A DNA stretch of 64,000 bases from DATAES01 sp963721305 (lineage in GTDB: Bacteria; Actinomycetota; Acidimicrobiia; Acidimicrobiales; JACDCH01): NCBI GenBank assembly GCA_963721305.1, contig CAVRIR010000003.1:248001-312000 (forward strand), in the 5' to 3' direction. The notes beneath the pieces were generated by a model. That model had not been told where the DNA came from. It did not search any database and was given only the letters and a program-made list of their open reading frames with translations. This document shows positions 9,660-17,796 of this stretch, piece by piece; position 1 is the first letter of the stretch; every line of letters begins with the position of its first letter. The position numbers and the translations under genes are program-made.

Positions 9660-11266
9660 GGGCGAGAACGTTCGCCGTCGGACTGTTGCTGTTGCTGCTG
9701 GCGATGGCGGTCGCAGCCGCGTCACCGGCGTCCGCCGGTGGCAGCCACGCGCTCGATCCAGGGGTCCGGCTCGAGCTGGAGCGCGAACGCCATGAACCAG
9801 TGGATCGCCGACGTGCAGTCGAACGGACTGCAGGTCGTGTACACCGCCAGCGGATCCGCGCAGGGACGCAAGGACTTCGGCTTCCGCACGAACGACTTCG
9901 CCGTGACCGAGATCGGCTACCAGGGCCGCGACCCGCTCACCGGTGATGCGGACAACTCGCAAGGACGCGCGTACGCCTACCTGCCGATCGTCTCCGGCGG
10001 CACGGCGTTCCCGTACCAGATCCGCGTCGGCGGCCAGCTCGTCCGCAACCTGCGGCTGTCGGGCCGGACGCTCGCGAGGATCTTCACCAACCAGATCACC
10101 AACTGGAACGATCCCGCGATCACGGCCGACAACAACGGCCGGGTGCTCCCGTCCCTCCCCATCATCCCGGTCGTCCACTCCGAGGGCTCGGGCTCGTCCG
10201 CGCACTTCACGCGACTACATGGACAAGGAGTTCCCCGACCTCTGGCGCCCCTTCGCCGGACACGCGGGGCTGACCGAGTACTACCCCCGGCAGGGTGACG
10301 CGATCGCGCAGAGCGGCTCCGACGGCGTCATGAACTTCATCTCGTCGTCGGCGGCCAACGGCGCGATCGGTTACGACGAGTACTCGTACGCGCTCGGCAA
10401 GGACTACCCGGTCGCGAAGATCGAGAACGCGGCGGGCTACTTCACGCTGCCGACCCAGTACAACGTCGCCGTCGCGCTGACCCAGGCGCATCATCAACCA
10501 GGACAAGAGCTCGCCGGACTACCTGCTGCAGGACCTGTCCAACGTCTACACGTACAGCGATCCGCGGACGTACCCGTTGTCGTCGTACTCCTACATGATC
10601 CTGCCGACCGGCGCCGACGACAGCAAGATGACGACGGCGAAGCGGCAGACGCTCGCCGACTTCCTCTATTACTCGATCTGCGACGGGCAGAAGGAGATGG
10701 GCCCGATCGGCTACTCGCCGCTGCCGATCAACCTCGTACAGGCGGGATTCGACCAGATCGGCAAGCTGAAGCAGGCCGACCCCGGCGTCGACCTCACGCA
10801 GCGCGACGTGTCGACCTGCAACAACCCGACGTTCATCGCGGGGCAGCCGGACCGCAACTACCTCGCCGAGATCGCGCCGCAGCCACCGCCGTGCGACGGC
10901 AGCGGACAGGGTCCGTGCAACGACACCGAAGCGGGACCCGGTACGAACGGACCGACCGCGCCTGGCGGTGGCGGTGGCGGTGGGAACAGTGGGTCATCGA
11001 CTCAGGCGCAGCAGGAGGCGGTGGCCGCAAGCAACTCCTCTACTGCAGCTACCGCAGCAGCCGCGACAGGTGAACAGCAAGTGGCGCTCGGCGCGAGCGG
11101 ACGCGCCGCGGGTCTCGATCTCACCACGTCGCCGTCGCGCTACAAGTCGTCTTCGACTCCCGGCTACGTGGTGCTGTTCGTCATCCTGCTGTTGGTGGCC
11201 ATCGTCGTGACGCCATCGGTGCTCATTCGTTCGTTCGCGCGAAGAACGCGGAGTGAGCCGCGGTGA
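9656..11266 (+). CDS. pstS: Membrane-anchored phosphate-binding protein PstS (frameshifted as read)
   Basis: Substrate receptor of the phosphate importer, about 535 residues after repair. It has a signal peptide (RARTFAVGLLLLLLAM...SA), then the PstS opening IQGSGSSWSANAMNQW, the TIM-like YTASGSAQGRKDF region, LARIFTNQITNWNDPAI (matching PstS 'IF.G.I..WNDP'), HSEGSGSSAHFT, and FISSSAANGAIGYDEYSYAL. The C-terminal third is a Gly/Ser/Ala-rich linker and a membrane helix (YVVLFVILLLVAIVV) with an RSFARR tail, so this PstS is tethered by a C-terminal helix, not a lipid. Breaks near 9755, 10211 and 10488 are healed by CG restoration. It is the fourth pst gene; the order B-C-A-S is unusual compared with the common S-C-A-B. 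Confidence 0.85.
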
Positions 11267-13953
11267 AGCCTTCTTCCATACGCGTGCTCGCGTTGCTGGC
11301 GGTCCTCGCTTCGGTCGTCGTGTTCGCCGACCGCGCGCCGCAGGCGTCGGGCGAGCAGTCCACCGGGGTGGTCGAGTCGAAGACGATCTCCCGTGTCCAT
11401 CTCGTCGGCGGTCACGATCAGACAGTCGAGACCCGCAACTTCAGCCTGAACGTCGGCCAGACGCAGAACCTGCGCGGGTTCCAGGAGATCGACGTCTCGT
11501 GGTCGGGCGCCCATCCGACTGGCGGCATCATCGCGGATCAGAACTCCGGTGACGCGATGCAGGAGGAGTATCCCGTCGTCCTGCTCGAGTGCTCTGGCGT
11601 CGACTCGGCGTCCGGCGCATCGAACGGGACGCTCGATCCGACGACGTGCTGGACGGCGACCGCTCCCGAGCGGTTCCAGTCCTCGTTCAACACCGCGTTT
11701 CCACCGTGGCGGGTCGACCGCTACGCCGCACCCGATCAGCGCACCGCGGTCGTCGGCGCGCCCGCGCAACGACCGGCGGCGTGCTTCACGCCCGCGCCGG
11801 CGGAGCATTGGGTTCCGTTCCGCGCTGCCAGCGGTGCCGTGTACTACGGCGGTGGCGGTGGCTGCGCCGGCATGGCGCCCGAAGCCGCGAACGTCGGCGG
11901 ACTGTCGTTGCCGAGCAACACCACCTATGGCGTGACCGACGACCACGGCGACGGAAGCGCCAAGTTCGACGTCTGGACGGCCGACAACAACTCGTCGCTC
12001 GGTTGCTCCGACACATCGCCGTGCTCGCTGGTCGCGGTTCCGATCCTCGGCATCAGTTGCGACGCGACCGCTGCTGGGCTTCCGGCTGCCGACCGGCCGC
12101 CGGCGGGATCCGTCGCCGATGACGCGTTCACCGCGTGCAGTGCGACCGGCAGGCTGCAATCGGGTCAGATCGTCACGCCGTCGGGCAACTTCGACATGGC
12201 CGTCAGCGGCGCTCTGTGGTGGTCGGCGTCCAACTGGCGCAACCGCGTGTCGGTGCCGCTCACGTTCGCGCCGTTGTCGAACGTGTGCGACGTGGTCGGC
12301 GGCGGCAACAGTGTCGACTTGTACGGCTCCGAACTGATGACCCAGGCAACCGTGCAATGGGCGCCGAAGTTCTGTCTCGACCCCAAGCTTTTCCGCTTCA
12401 AGCACGTGCAGACGCCCGAGCCGCAGGCGCGCACGCTCGTGGCGAGCGGCAACGTCGAGGCGGCGCTGTCGAGCGATGTTCCGGCGGGCGGTTTCTCCAA
12501 ACCGATCGTGAACGCGCCCGTCGCGGTGACGGGCTTCGCGATCGCGTTCGCGGTCGACGACGGCGACGGCCGTCCCGCCGCGCAGTTGCGACTCACGCCG
12601 CGGTTGTTGGCCAAGCTGCTCACCGAGTCGTATCCCGCCATCAACGCGATCAAGGAGGAGTACCCGGCGCTCGCCGGCAACCCGCTCGACATCTCGCTCG
12701 ACCCGGAGTTCATCGCGCTCAACCCAGGGGTTTCGCAAGGCGTCGCCGCATCGCAGAGCGCGTCGACGTTGCTCGCGCTGTCGAGCGACTCCGACGTCAT
12801 GTCGGCACTGACGGCGTACATCAACAACGACCCTGACGCGCGCTCGTGGCTCGACGGCGCACCGGATCCGTGGGGGATGGTGGTCAATCCGAACTACAAG
12901 GGTGTTGCGCTGCCGACCGCATCGTGGCCGCTCCTCGACAGCTTCGAGCCACCGAAGATGTACGCGTCGGACACGAACGACTGCCTGTTCAACGACCCGG
13001 TCCCGTTCCTGCCGCTGGTCGCGGCGCCGATGTCGAGGCTGAGCCAGATCGCTCAGCAGATGCAGTTCTCGATCGCGAACTCGCAGACGGTGTGCCAGCA
13101 GCTCGCCGAAGGAACGAGCGACGGTGAGAAGCTCGTCGCGCTCGGCCGCCAGACCGTGGGGCACCGCTTCATGCTCGGTGTCGTGTCGCTTGCCGATGCT
13201 TCCCGGTTCTCGTTGTCGTCGGCTTCGCTGCTCACGCAGACCGACGCGACCGCGGCACCGAAGTACACCAACACGGAGGGACGGACCTTCGTCGCGCCGA
13301 GCACCGACTCGTTGCACGCCACCGCGAAACTGCTCACTCCTGATCTCACGACACAGAGCTGGCCGATCCCGTATGCCGCACTGAGCGGTGATGCCGCGGC
13401 GTATCCCGGAACGATGGTTGTGTACGCACAGGTACCGACCGCAGGCCTTCCCGCGGCCGACGCGACGAAGTACGCAGGCCTGCTCCGATTCGCCGTCAGC
13501 GACGGACAGACGCCTGGCACGGCCGTCGGCCAGCTACCGGACGGCTACCTACCGATGACGGCGGCGAACGATCTCGCGCCGCTCGTCGCATACACGCTCC
13601 AAGCCGCCGACGCGATCCAAGCGCAGCAGGGCGCGGTCCCCTCGGTGATCCAGAACGGATCGGGACCGACCGGTTCGGACATGACCTCGAGCCCGGCAGG
13701 ATCCGTCGCATTCCAGCGCGGCGTGTCGGCGCCATTGCGCGCCACGGGGGGTCAGCTGTTACCCACCGCGGCGGCGGCCGCCGGCCCGACGAACGGGTCC
13801 GGCCAAGTGCCGGCCGTCACCGGTACGACCATCGCGAGCACCTCGCAGCTGGCCGGTCTGTTCGTGCCGGCCCTCGCGCTCGCGATCACGGCCAGTGCAG
13901 GCGGCGCGTTACTGACCTACCGGCGCGAGCGAAGGCGCAGCGTCGTCCGATGA
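11263..13953 (+). CDS. Very large exported protein with C-terminal membrane anchor, unknown function
   Basis: 896 residues, intact. GTG at 11263 overlaps the pstS stop. It has a signal peptide (residues 1-~30), then a long Cys-containing extracellular region (repeated DPTTCW, PAACF, CAGMAPE, LGCSDTSPC, CVVGGG-type cysteines suggest disulfides). A central part (~residues 420-640) contains the PstS-like wording LLAKLLTESYPAINAIKEEYPALAGNPLDISLDPEFIALNPG and WLDGAPDPWGMVVNPNYKGV, which resembles the substrate-binding proteins of this operon in spirit, without a motif I can name. The C-terminus has a helix (LAGLFVPALALAITASAGGALL) and a YRRERRRSVVR tail. The position between pstS and the sortase-like gene suggests it works with them at the cell surface. 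I do not recognise a characterised family. Confidence 0.75.
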   Translation: MKPSSIRVLALLAVLASVVVFADRAPQASGEQSTGVVESKTISRVHLVGGHDQTVETRNFSLNVGQTQNLRGFQEIDVSWSGAHPTGGIIADQNSGDAMQEEYPVVLLECSGVDSASGASNGTLDPTTCWTATAPERFQSSFNTAFPPWRVDRYAAPDQRTAVVGAPAQRPAACFTPAPAEHWVPFRAASGAVYYGGGGGCAGMAPEAANVGGLSLPSNTTYGVTDDHGDGSAKFDVWTADNNSSLGCSDTSPCSLVAVPILGISCDATAAGLPAADRPPAGSVADDAFTACSATGRLQSGQIVTPSGNFDMAVSGALWWSASNWRNRVSVPLTFAPLSNVCDVVGGGNSVDLYGSELMTQATVQWAPKFCLDPKLFRFKHVQTPEPQARTLVASGNVEAALSSDVPAGGFSKPIVNAPVAVTGFAIAFAVDDGDGRPAAQLRLTPRLLAKLLTESYPAINAIKEEYPALAGNPLDISLDPEFIALNPGVSQGVAASQSASTLLALSSDSDVMSALTAYINNDPDARSWLDGAPDPWGMVVNPNYKGVALPTASWPLLDSFEPPKMYASDTNDCLFNDPVPFLPLVAAPMSRLSQIAQQMQFSIANSQTVCQQLAEGTSDGEKLVALGRQTVGHRFMLGVVSLADASRFSLSSASLLTQTDATAAPKYTNTEGRTFVAPSTDSLHATAKLLTPDLTTQSWPIPYAALSGDAAAYPGTMVVYAQVPTAGLPAADATKYAGLLRFAVSDGQTPGTAVGQLPDGYLPMTAANDLAPLVAYTLQAADAIQAQQGAVPSVIQNGSGPTGSDMTSSPAGSVAFQRGVSAPLRATGGQLLPTAAAAAGPTNGSGQVPAVTGTTIASTSQLAGLFVPALALAITASAGGALLTYRRERRRSVVR

Positions 13954-14840
13954 CGACGATCGTCAGCCCGACGCTTGCGCCGGTGGCTCCCGCGCGCACG
14001 ACTCCCACGACGTTCTCACCGAGTGCCGCGGTCGCGTTGTCCACCATGGCCACGGTCGGGCTGCTGGCCCTCTGGTGTCTCGGCTACGCGCTTGTGTTGA
14101 GCGGCGTGCAAGAACACCGCACGCAGTCCGTGCTGCACGACCAGCTGCGCGAGGCGCTCGGTCTCGGCACCGCTCCCGTCGGTGGGACGATCGCTCCAGG
14201 GACGCCTGTCGCGTTCCTTCAGATCCCGCAGCTCGGCGTGCACGATCTCGTCGTCGTCGAGGGAACAACCGCGACGAACCTGCAGGACGGTCCGGGTCAT
14301 CGGCGGGACACGCCGTTGCCGGGCGAGGCCGGAACGTCCGTGGTGTTCGGGCGCAGCGTGTTGTTCGGCGGTCCCTTCGCCCACATCGCGTCGCTCCGAG
14401 TCGGCGACCGCATCACCGCGCAGACGGGTGAGGGCTCGTTCGTCTATTCCGTCGACCGGGTGCGGCGAGCGGGCGACGTCGTACCCGGCGTGGCTGCCGG
14501 AACCGGTCGCCTGACCCTCGTCACATCCGAGACCGAACCGGGCGGTCTCGACCGTCACGTGGTCTACGTCGATGCCACGTTGCAAGGAACGCCGCAGACG
14601 GCAAGCAAGGGTCGTCCGACCGTGACCAACGCCTCCGAGGCGATGATGCACGGCGACAACGCCACCTACGGGACGCTCTTGGCCTGGCTGATCGGGCTGG
14701 TGGCCGCCATCGGCCTGATCGCCTGGGCACTCGAACGGTGGGGGCGCAAGCAGGCTCTGTTCGTCGCCGCACCGGTGATCCTCGCGCTCGGTTGGGGTGC
14801 GACCGAGGCGGCGACCCGGCTCTTGCCGAACCTGTTCTGA
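13950..14840 (+). CDS. Sortase-fold protein lacking catalytic His and Cys (pseudosortase)
   Basis: 296 residues; ATG overlaps the previous stop. An N-terminal membrane helix (~30-52) is followed by a sortase domain (residues ~85-212) aligned to class D/E sortases: PVAFLQIPQLGVHDLVVVEG, GPGHRRDTPLPGEAG, RVGDRITAQT, then the final strand RHVVYVDATL. The catalytic His of the normal AGHR is Arg135 here (VVFGRSVLFG), and the catalytic Cys of TLVTC/TLTTC is Ser193 (LTLVTSETEP); only the supporting Arg202 remains. Two C-terminal helices (~235-257 and ~265-290) follow. Known sortases need Cys and His, so transpeptidation is not expected; a binding or scaffolding role at the membrane is inferred. The reading frame is intact and codon use matches its neighbours, so this is not simple decay. 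Confidence 0.85.
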   Translation: MTTIVSPTLAPVAPARTTPTTFSPSAAVALSTMATVGLLALWCLGYALVLSGVQEHRTQSVLHDQLREALGLGTAPVGGTIAPGTPVAFLQIPQLGVHDLVVVEGTTATNLQDGPGHRRDTPLPGEAGTSVVFGRSVLFGGPFAHIASLRVGDRITAQTGEGSFVYSVDRVRRAGDVVPGVAAGTGRLTLVTSETEPGGLDRHVVYVDATLQGTPQTASKGRPTVTNASEAMMHGDNATYGTLLAWLIGLVAAIGLIAWALERWGRKQALFVAAPVILALGWGATEAATRLLPNLF

Positions 14841-14843
14841 GAG

Positions 14844-15179
14844 ATGGCTACTATGTCCATGGAGAAAGTCGAGAAAGCTATGAGGACAGTGCTCCGTGAC
14901 AAGGGCGCTGAGGCGGAGCTCCTGCGGCGGGCCGAGGCCCTGGCCGCATCGATCGTCGCCGAGGCGGACGAGGAGGCAGCGCGGTTGCTGGCCGCCGCGC
15001 GCCGCAAGGTCGGCCCGCCCGAAGCGGCCTCCGCGTCCGGCCGGAGCCGCGGGGCGACCGCGACGATCGCCAAGATGCGCGAAGCCATCGATGTGCGCAA
15101 TCGCCAGCACGCTCGAGTGGTGCAGCGCGAGGTGCACGATGCCGAGCGGTATGTCGCCGTATTGCGAGGTGCCACGTGA
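14844..15179 (+). CDS. Small helical protein of the envelope operon, unknown
   Basis: 111 residues starting at ATG 14844, three bases after the pseudosortase stop; a second ATG lies at 14853. The chain is almost all alpha-helical and rich in Ala, Glu and Arg (EAELLRRAEALAASIVAEADEEAARLLAAARRKV). A short break of Gly/Ser/Pro is followed by a second helix (IAKMREAIDVRNRQHARVVQREVHDAERYV). This is coiled-coil-like, with no signal peptide or membrane segment, so it is predicted cytosolic. It is the first of five small genes (to 16791) joined by overlapping stop/start codons; the next three carry coiled coils and two end in a single membrane helix. I do not recognise the family. A structural partner role in a membrane-associated assembly is only inferred from this context. 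Confidence 0.65.
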   Translation: MATMSMEKVEKAMRTVLRDKGAEAELLRRAEALAASIVAEADEEAARLLAAARRKVGPPEAASASGRSRGATATIAKMREAIDVRNRQHARVVQREVHDAERYVAVLRGAT

Positions 15180-15778
15180 GCGACACCGCAGCATCGACGT
15201 TGGCGCCGGTCCGTGTTGTTCCCGTGGCGCTGGTCGCAGAGATCGTCGAGGCCACCAACAACGACCTCGCCGCGCTGCGAGCCGAGCTGGCCGAGCTCGA
15301 GGCGGCGATCCGCGAGCTCGGGCCCGAGACCGATCTGTTCGCGCCGAACGCCGATGCGGTTTCGTCGCCGGACGCCGTCGCACCGACGCCGGTCACGTCC
15401 GACGTCGAGACGCTGCTCGCCGAGGCGCAGGCAGAAGCGGCTCGCCGTCTCGCCGAAGCCCGAGAGCAAGCGGAACGGATCCTGGCGCAGGCATCGGCAC
15501 CGGCACCGTCCGCGGCGCAGGCGCCGGCGCCGGCCGCGGAGCCGGTCATCGAGCCGGAGGTCGACGCCGCGATCGCCGTTGCCGCACCGGAGGAGCCGGT
15601 CGCCGATGAGGAACCCGTCGCGACCGCGTCCGAGACGCCCGAGTTCTGGGCGGAGATGGACAGCGCGGGTGAGGCACGCCACCGCCGGCACCGGTCGTGG
15701 CGCGCGCTCGTGGGACCGGCTGTCGAGGTGCTGATCGTCCTCGCGGTGTTCATCGCCGTCCTGCTTCGACTGAGTTGA
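15176..15778 (+). CDS. Coiled-coil protein with C-terminal membrane anchor
   Basis: 200 residues; GTG overlaps the previous stop (GTGA). Residues ~20-50 form a heptad-like helix (EIVEATNNDLAALRAELAELEAAIREL). A second helix (~75-105, VETLLAEAQAEAARRLAEAREQAERILAQA) resembles the coiled coils of DivIVA-like or ATP-synthase-b-like proteins. An acidic Ala/Pro/Glu-rich linker follows, then a basic patch (RHRRHRSWR) and a single membrane helix at the very C-terminus (VEVLIVLAVFIAVLL). This is a tail-anchored topology with the coiled coil in the cytosol. The function is unknown. Two sister genes in the operon (16175 and 16675) end the same way, suggesting that several tail-anchored partners assemble together. 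Confidence 0.65.
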   Translation: MSDTAASTLAPVRVVPVALVAEIVEATNNDLAALRAELAELEAAIRELGPETDLFAPNADAVSSPDAVAPTPVTSDVETLLAEAQAEAARRLAEAREQAERILAQASAPAPSAAQAPAPAAEPVIEPEVDAAIAVAAPEEPVADEEPVATASETPEFWAEMDSAGEARHRRHRSWRALVGPAVEVLIVLAVFIAVLLRLS

Positions 15779-15794
15779 CGAGGTGTCGCAGACC

Positions 15795-16178
15795 ATGAAC
15801 GAGAATCTCGAAACCGACATCGACGCGATCGAGGCGTACGAGGTGCGCGATGTGATCGCCTGGATCGACGCGGCAACCGCGGAACGCGACGCTCTCCTCG
15901 ACCAGATCGACGACGCGAGGGTTCACCTCGCCGCGGCACGGCGACGAGCCGACGTCCGTCGAGCTGCGGCAGGTGACGCGTCGCTGCAGCATCTGCTCGA
16001 TCTCCTGACCGAGGCGCGCGGCACGGTTGCGCAGATGCGCGCGGAACACGCCGGCAAGCTCGCCATGATCCTCGATGACGCCGAGATCGACCTCACCACG
16101 GTGATCGCCCAGTCGGTGTCGGCGCCGCCGGCCGCGATCGACGAACCGTCACCGCCTCGGTTGGCAGGTAGCGCGTGA
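15795..16178 (+). CDS. Small helical protein of the envelope operon, unknown
   Basis: 127 residues from ATG 15795. GAGG at 15780-15783 stands 11 bases upstream of this ATG, whereas it touches the alternative in-frame GTG at 15783, so the ATG is preferred. The protein is helical: YEVRDVIAWIDAATAERDALLDQIDDARVHLAAARRRADVRR, then SLQHLLDLLTEARGTVAQMRAEHAGKLAMILDDAEIDL. It looks coiled-coil and cytosolic, ending in a short Pro-rich tail. There is no catalytic motif. The layout of an acidic N-terminus and two helices matches the gene at 14844, hinting at a common origin or shared partner. The stop overlaps the next GTG. Confidence 0.6.
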   Translation: MNENLETDIDAIEAYEVRDVIAWIDAATAERDALLDQIDDARVHLAAARRRADVRRAAAGDASLQHLLDLLTEARGTVAQMRAEHAGKLAMILDDAEIDLTTVIAQSVSAPPAAIDEPSPPRLAGSA

Positions 16179-16678
16179 CCACACCTCATCTGAAGCCGGT
16201 CAGTTCCCAGGAAGACGTTGGCGATGTCCTGCGAGCGTTGCGCGAGTCGCTGACCGAAACGCCGCCGGACGTGTCGAGTGACCCGTCAACCGACGTTGCC
16301 GCCATCGACGAGGCGTCGCCGCGAGACCTCGAGCGTGACGTGCGCGCCATGATCGATGCCTGGATCGAACAGGTCAGGCGCGAGCTCGACGAGTCACTCG
16401 CGGAGGCGCGACGGCTCACACGAGCGCGCGCCGTCGCCCCCGATCGCGTCGAAGAGGCGCGCACGATCCCGGTGCCGGTGGTGGATGCGATCCCGGTGGT
16501 GGATGCCAGCCTGGTGGTGGATGTGATCCCGGTGGTCGAGACCGGGCCTGACGAGCCGCGGCCGCAGCCCGCATCTCCCGCTACCGATCGTCAGGTTCGG
16601 CGGGTCCTCGCCAGCCTCGCGCTGCCGATGCTCGCCGTCGTCCTGTTCGTCGCCGCGCTCTTGTCGTGGATCGGATGA
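16175..16678 (+). CDS. Tail-anchored helical protein with internal short repeats
   Basis: 167 residues; GTG overlaps the previous stop. The N-terminal half is helical and acidic (EDVGDVLRALRESL; DLERDVRAMIDAWIEQVRRELDESLAEARRL). Residues ~95-122 carry four imperfect seven-residue repeats (VPVVDAI-PVVDAS-LVVDVI-PVVETG). They are encoded by near-identical tandem units in the DNA at about 16471-16545, likely grown by slippage. The C-terminus is one membrane helix (ASLALPMLAVVLFVAALLSWIG). The topology matches the tail-anchored protein at 15176. The family is not recognised. The stop overlaps the ATG of the next, very small gene. Confidence 0.65.
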   Translation: MTTPHLKPVSSQEDVGDVLRALRESLTETPPDVSSDPSTDVAAIDEASPRDLERDVRAMIDAWIEQVRRELDESLAEARRLTRARAVAPDRVEEARTIPVPVVDAIPVVDASLVVDVIPVVETGPDEPRPQPASPATDRQVRRVLASLALPMLAVVLFVAALLSWIG

Positions 16679-16791
16679 CCGAGGCGCGACCCGGGCGCGC
16701 CATCCACGATCTGGCCGTCGCGATCCTGTCGGTGCTCGCGATCGCCGCTGTCGTCGCTGCCGGCTTGTGGTGGTTGTCGGCGCGCGGGTGA
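16675..16791 (+). CDS. 38-residue single-helix membrane protein
   Basis: A short gene whose ATG overlaps the stop of the preceding gene (ATGA). It encodes a short charged N-terminus (MTEARPGRAIHDL), one membrane helix (AVAILSVLAIAAVVAAGLWWL) and a tiny basic tail. The translational coupling, the sensible membrane helix and the absence of another candidate before the convergent dioxygenase gene support it. It is probably the last gene of the envelope operon and would add a small membrane subunit to whatever the four preceding proteins build. It could instead be chance coding, but the junction type repeats that of the real genes upstream. Confidence 0.55.
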   Translation: MTEARPGRAIHDLAVAILSVLAIAAVVAAGLWWLSARG

Positions 16792-16799
16792 GCTCGACG

Positions 16800-17726
16800 T
16801 CAGTCTGACGTCTGACCCGCGTAGAACTCCTCGGCTTCGCCTTCGAGTGCGATCGACGGCCGGCCGTCGACGCCGATGGGGACCGGTCCGGCAATCGTCA
16901 CCCGTTCGGCGCGGCGGTACTGCGTGCCGTAGTCGTAGATCGCGAAGTGCTGTGTCGCGCGGTTGTCCCAGATGGCGAGGTCGCCCGCCCGCCAGCGCCA
17001 ACGCGTGGTGTTGTCGGGCCGCGTGATGTGATCCTGCAATGTGCGCAGCAAGTCACGGGACGCCTGTGCGCCGAAGCCGACAACGCTGTGCGCGAAGCCG
17101 CCCAGCAGGAGGGACCGTTCACCGGTCTCGGGATGCACGCGCACAGCGGGGTGCTCGGTGCGGAACAACTTCGCTCGGAACCGGCGATCGTGTTCGGCTT
17201 TCACAGGATCCGCCGACGCTCGATTCGACGCGCCCGCGACCTCGTGCACGTTGGTGTGGATCACACGCAAGGAATCGGCGAGCGCGCGAAGTTGCGGTGA
17301 CAACCGCTCGTATGCCACTGCGGTGTTGGCCCACACCGTGTCGCCGCCGACTGCGGGCATCACGATCCCGTGCAGGAACGTGAACGCCACCGGCCGTTCG
17401 AGGAAGGTGACGTCGGTGTGCCAGAAATCCGCCCGAGCGCCCTTGGTCGAGTCCATCTCCTCCATGTGCTGCTGCCCGGGCGGCGACGGCAGCAGCGGAT
17501 GTCCGAGGGTCAGCGTGCCGAACCGCTTCGCAAACGCGATCTGACGCTCGTAGTCGAGGGTCTGGTCGCGCAGGAACACGACTTTGTGGGCCAGGAGCGC
17601 CTGCCGCACCTGCGCGACGACGGCGTCCGCGAGGTCGTCGCCGGTGTCGACACCGACGATCTCCGCGCCGATGTTGCCGGCGATCTGTTGGACCTCGATC
17701 TGCGGGGGGCGCTCGGTGACAGCCAT
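16800..17726 (-). CDS. TauD/TfdA-family Fe(II)/2-oxoglutarate dioxygenase
   Basis: 308 residues. A non-haem iron oxygenase that couples 2-oxoglutarate decarboxylation to hydroxylation of a substrate, often with release of sulfite or an alcohol. The iron ligands are visible: HxD in FWHTDVTF (residues ~102-105) and the distal His in TQHFAIYDYG (~260); the oxoglutarate-binding Arg is in the following QYRRAERVTI. The N-terminus (IEVQQIAGNIGAEIVGVDTG) and FLRDQTLDYERQIAFAKRFG are typical of taurine and alkylsulfatase dioxygenases. Length matches the family. It is convergent with the envelope operon, with only 8 bases between the stops, and there is no partner transporter next to it. The substrate is unknown; taurine, an alkyl sulfate or a phenoxyacetate-like acid are possible. 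Confidence 0.85.
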   Translation of the reverse strand: MAVTERPPQIEVQQIAGNIGAEIVGVDTGDDLADAVVAQVRQALLAHKVVFLRDQTLDYERQIAFAKRFGTLTLGHPLLPSPPGQQHMEEMDSTKGARADFWHTDVTFLERPVAFTFLHGIVMPAVGGDTVWANTAVAYERLSPQLRALADSLRVIHTNVHEVAGASNRASADPVKAEHDRRFRAKLFRTEHPAVRVHPETGERSLLLGGFAHSVVGFGAQASRDLLRTLQDHITRPDNTTRWRWRAGDLAIWDNRATQHFAIYDYGTQYRRAERVTIAGPVPIGVDGRPSIALEGEAEEFYAGQTSD

Positions 17727-17796
17727 CGCGCCATTGTCGCGTCAGTCGAGTCAGGTCGCGAGTGTCGATTCCAGCCGTTCGGGGAACGCGTCAGGC

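Noticed and set aside
6679..11266. The pst genes as true pseudogenes.
   Set aside because: All family motifs survive across frames and every break is fixed by the same CG insertion; decay would also give substitutions and stops of other kinds.
11164..13317. A 717-codon minus-strand frame opposite the large exported protein.
   Set aside because: Arg/Glu/Val-rich antisense shadow with no motifs or plausible start.
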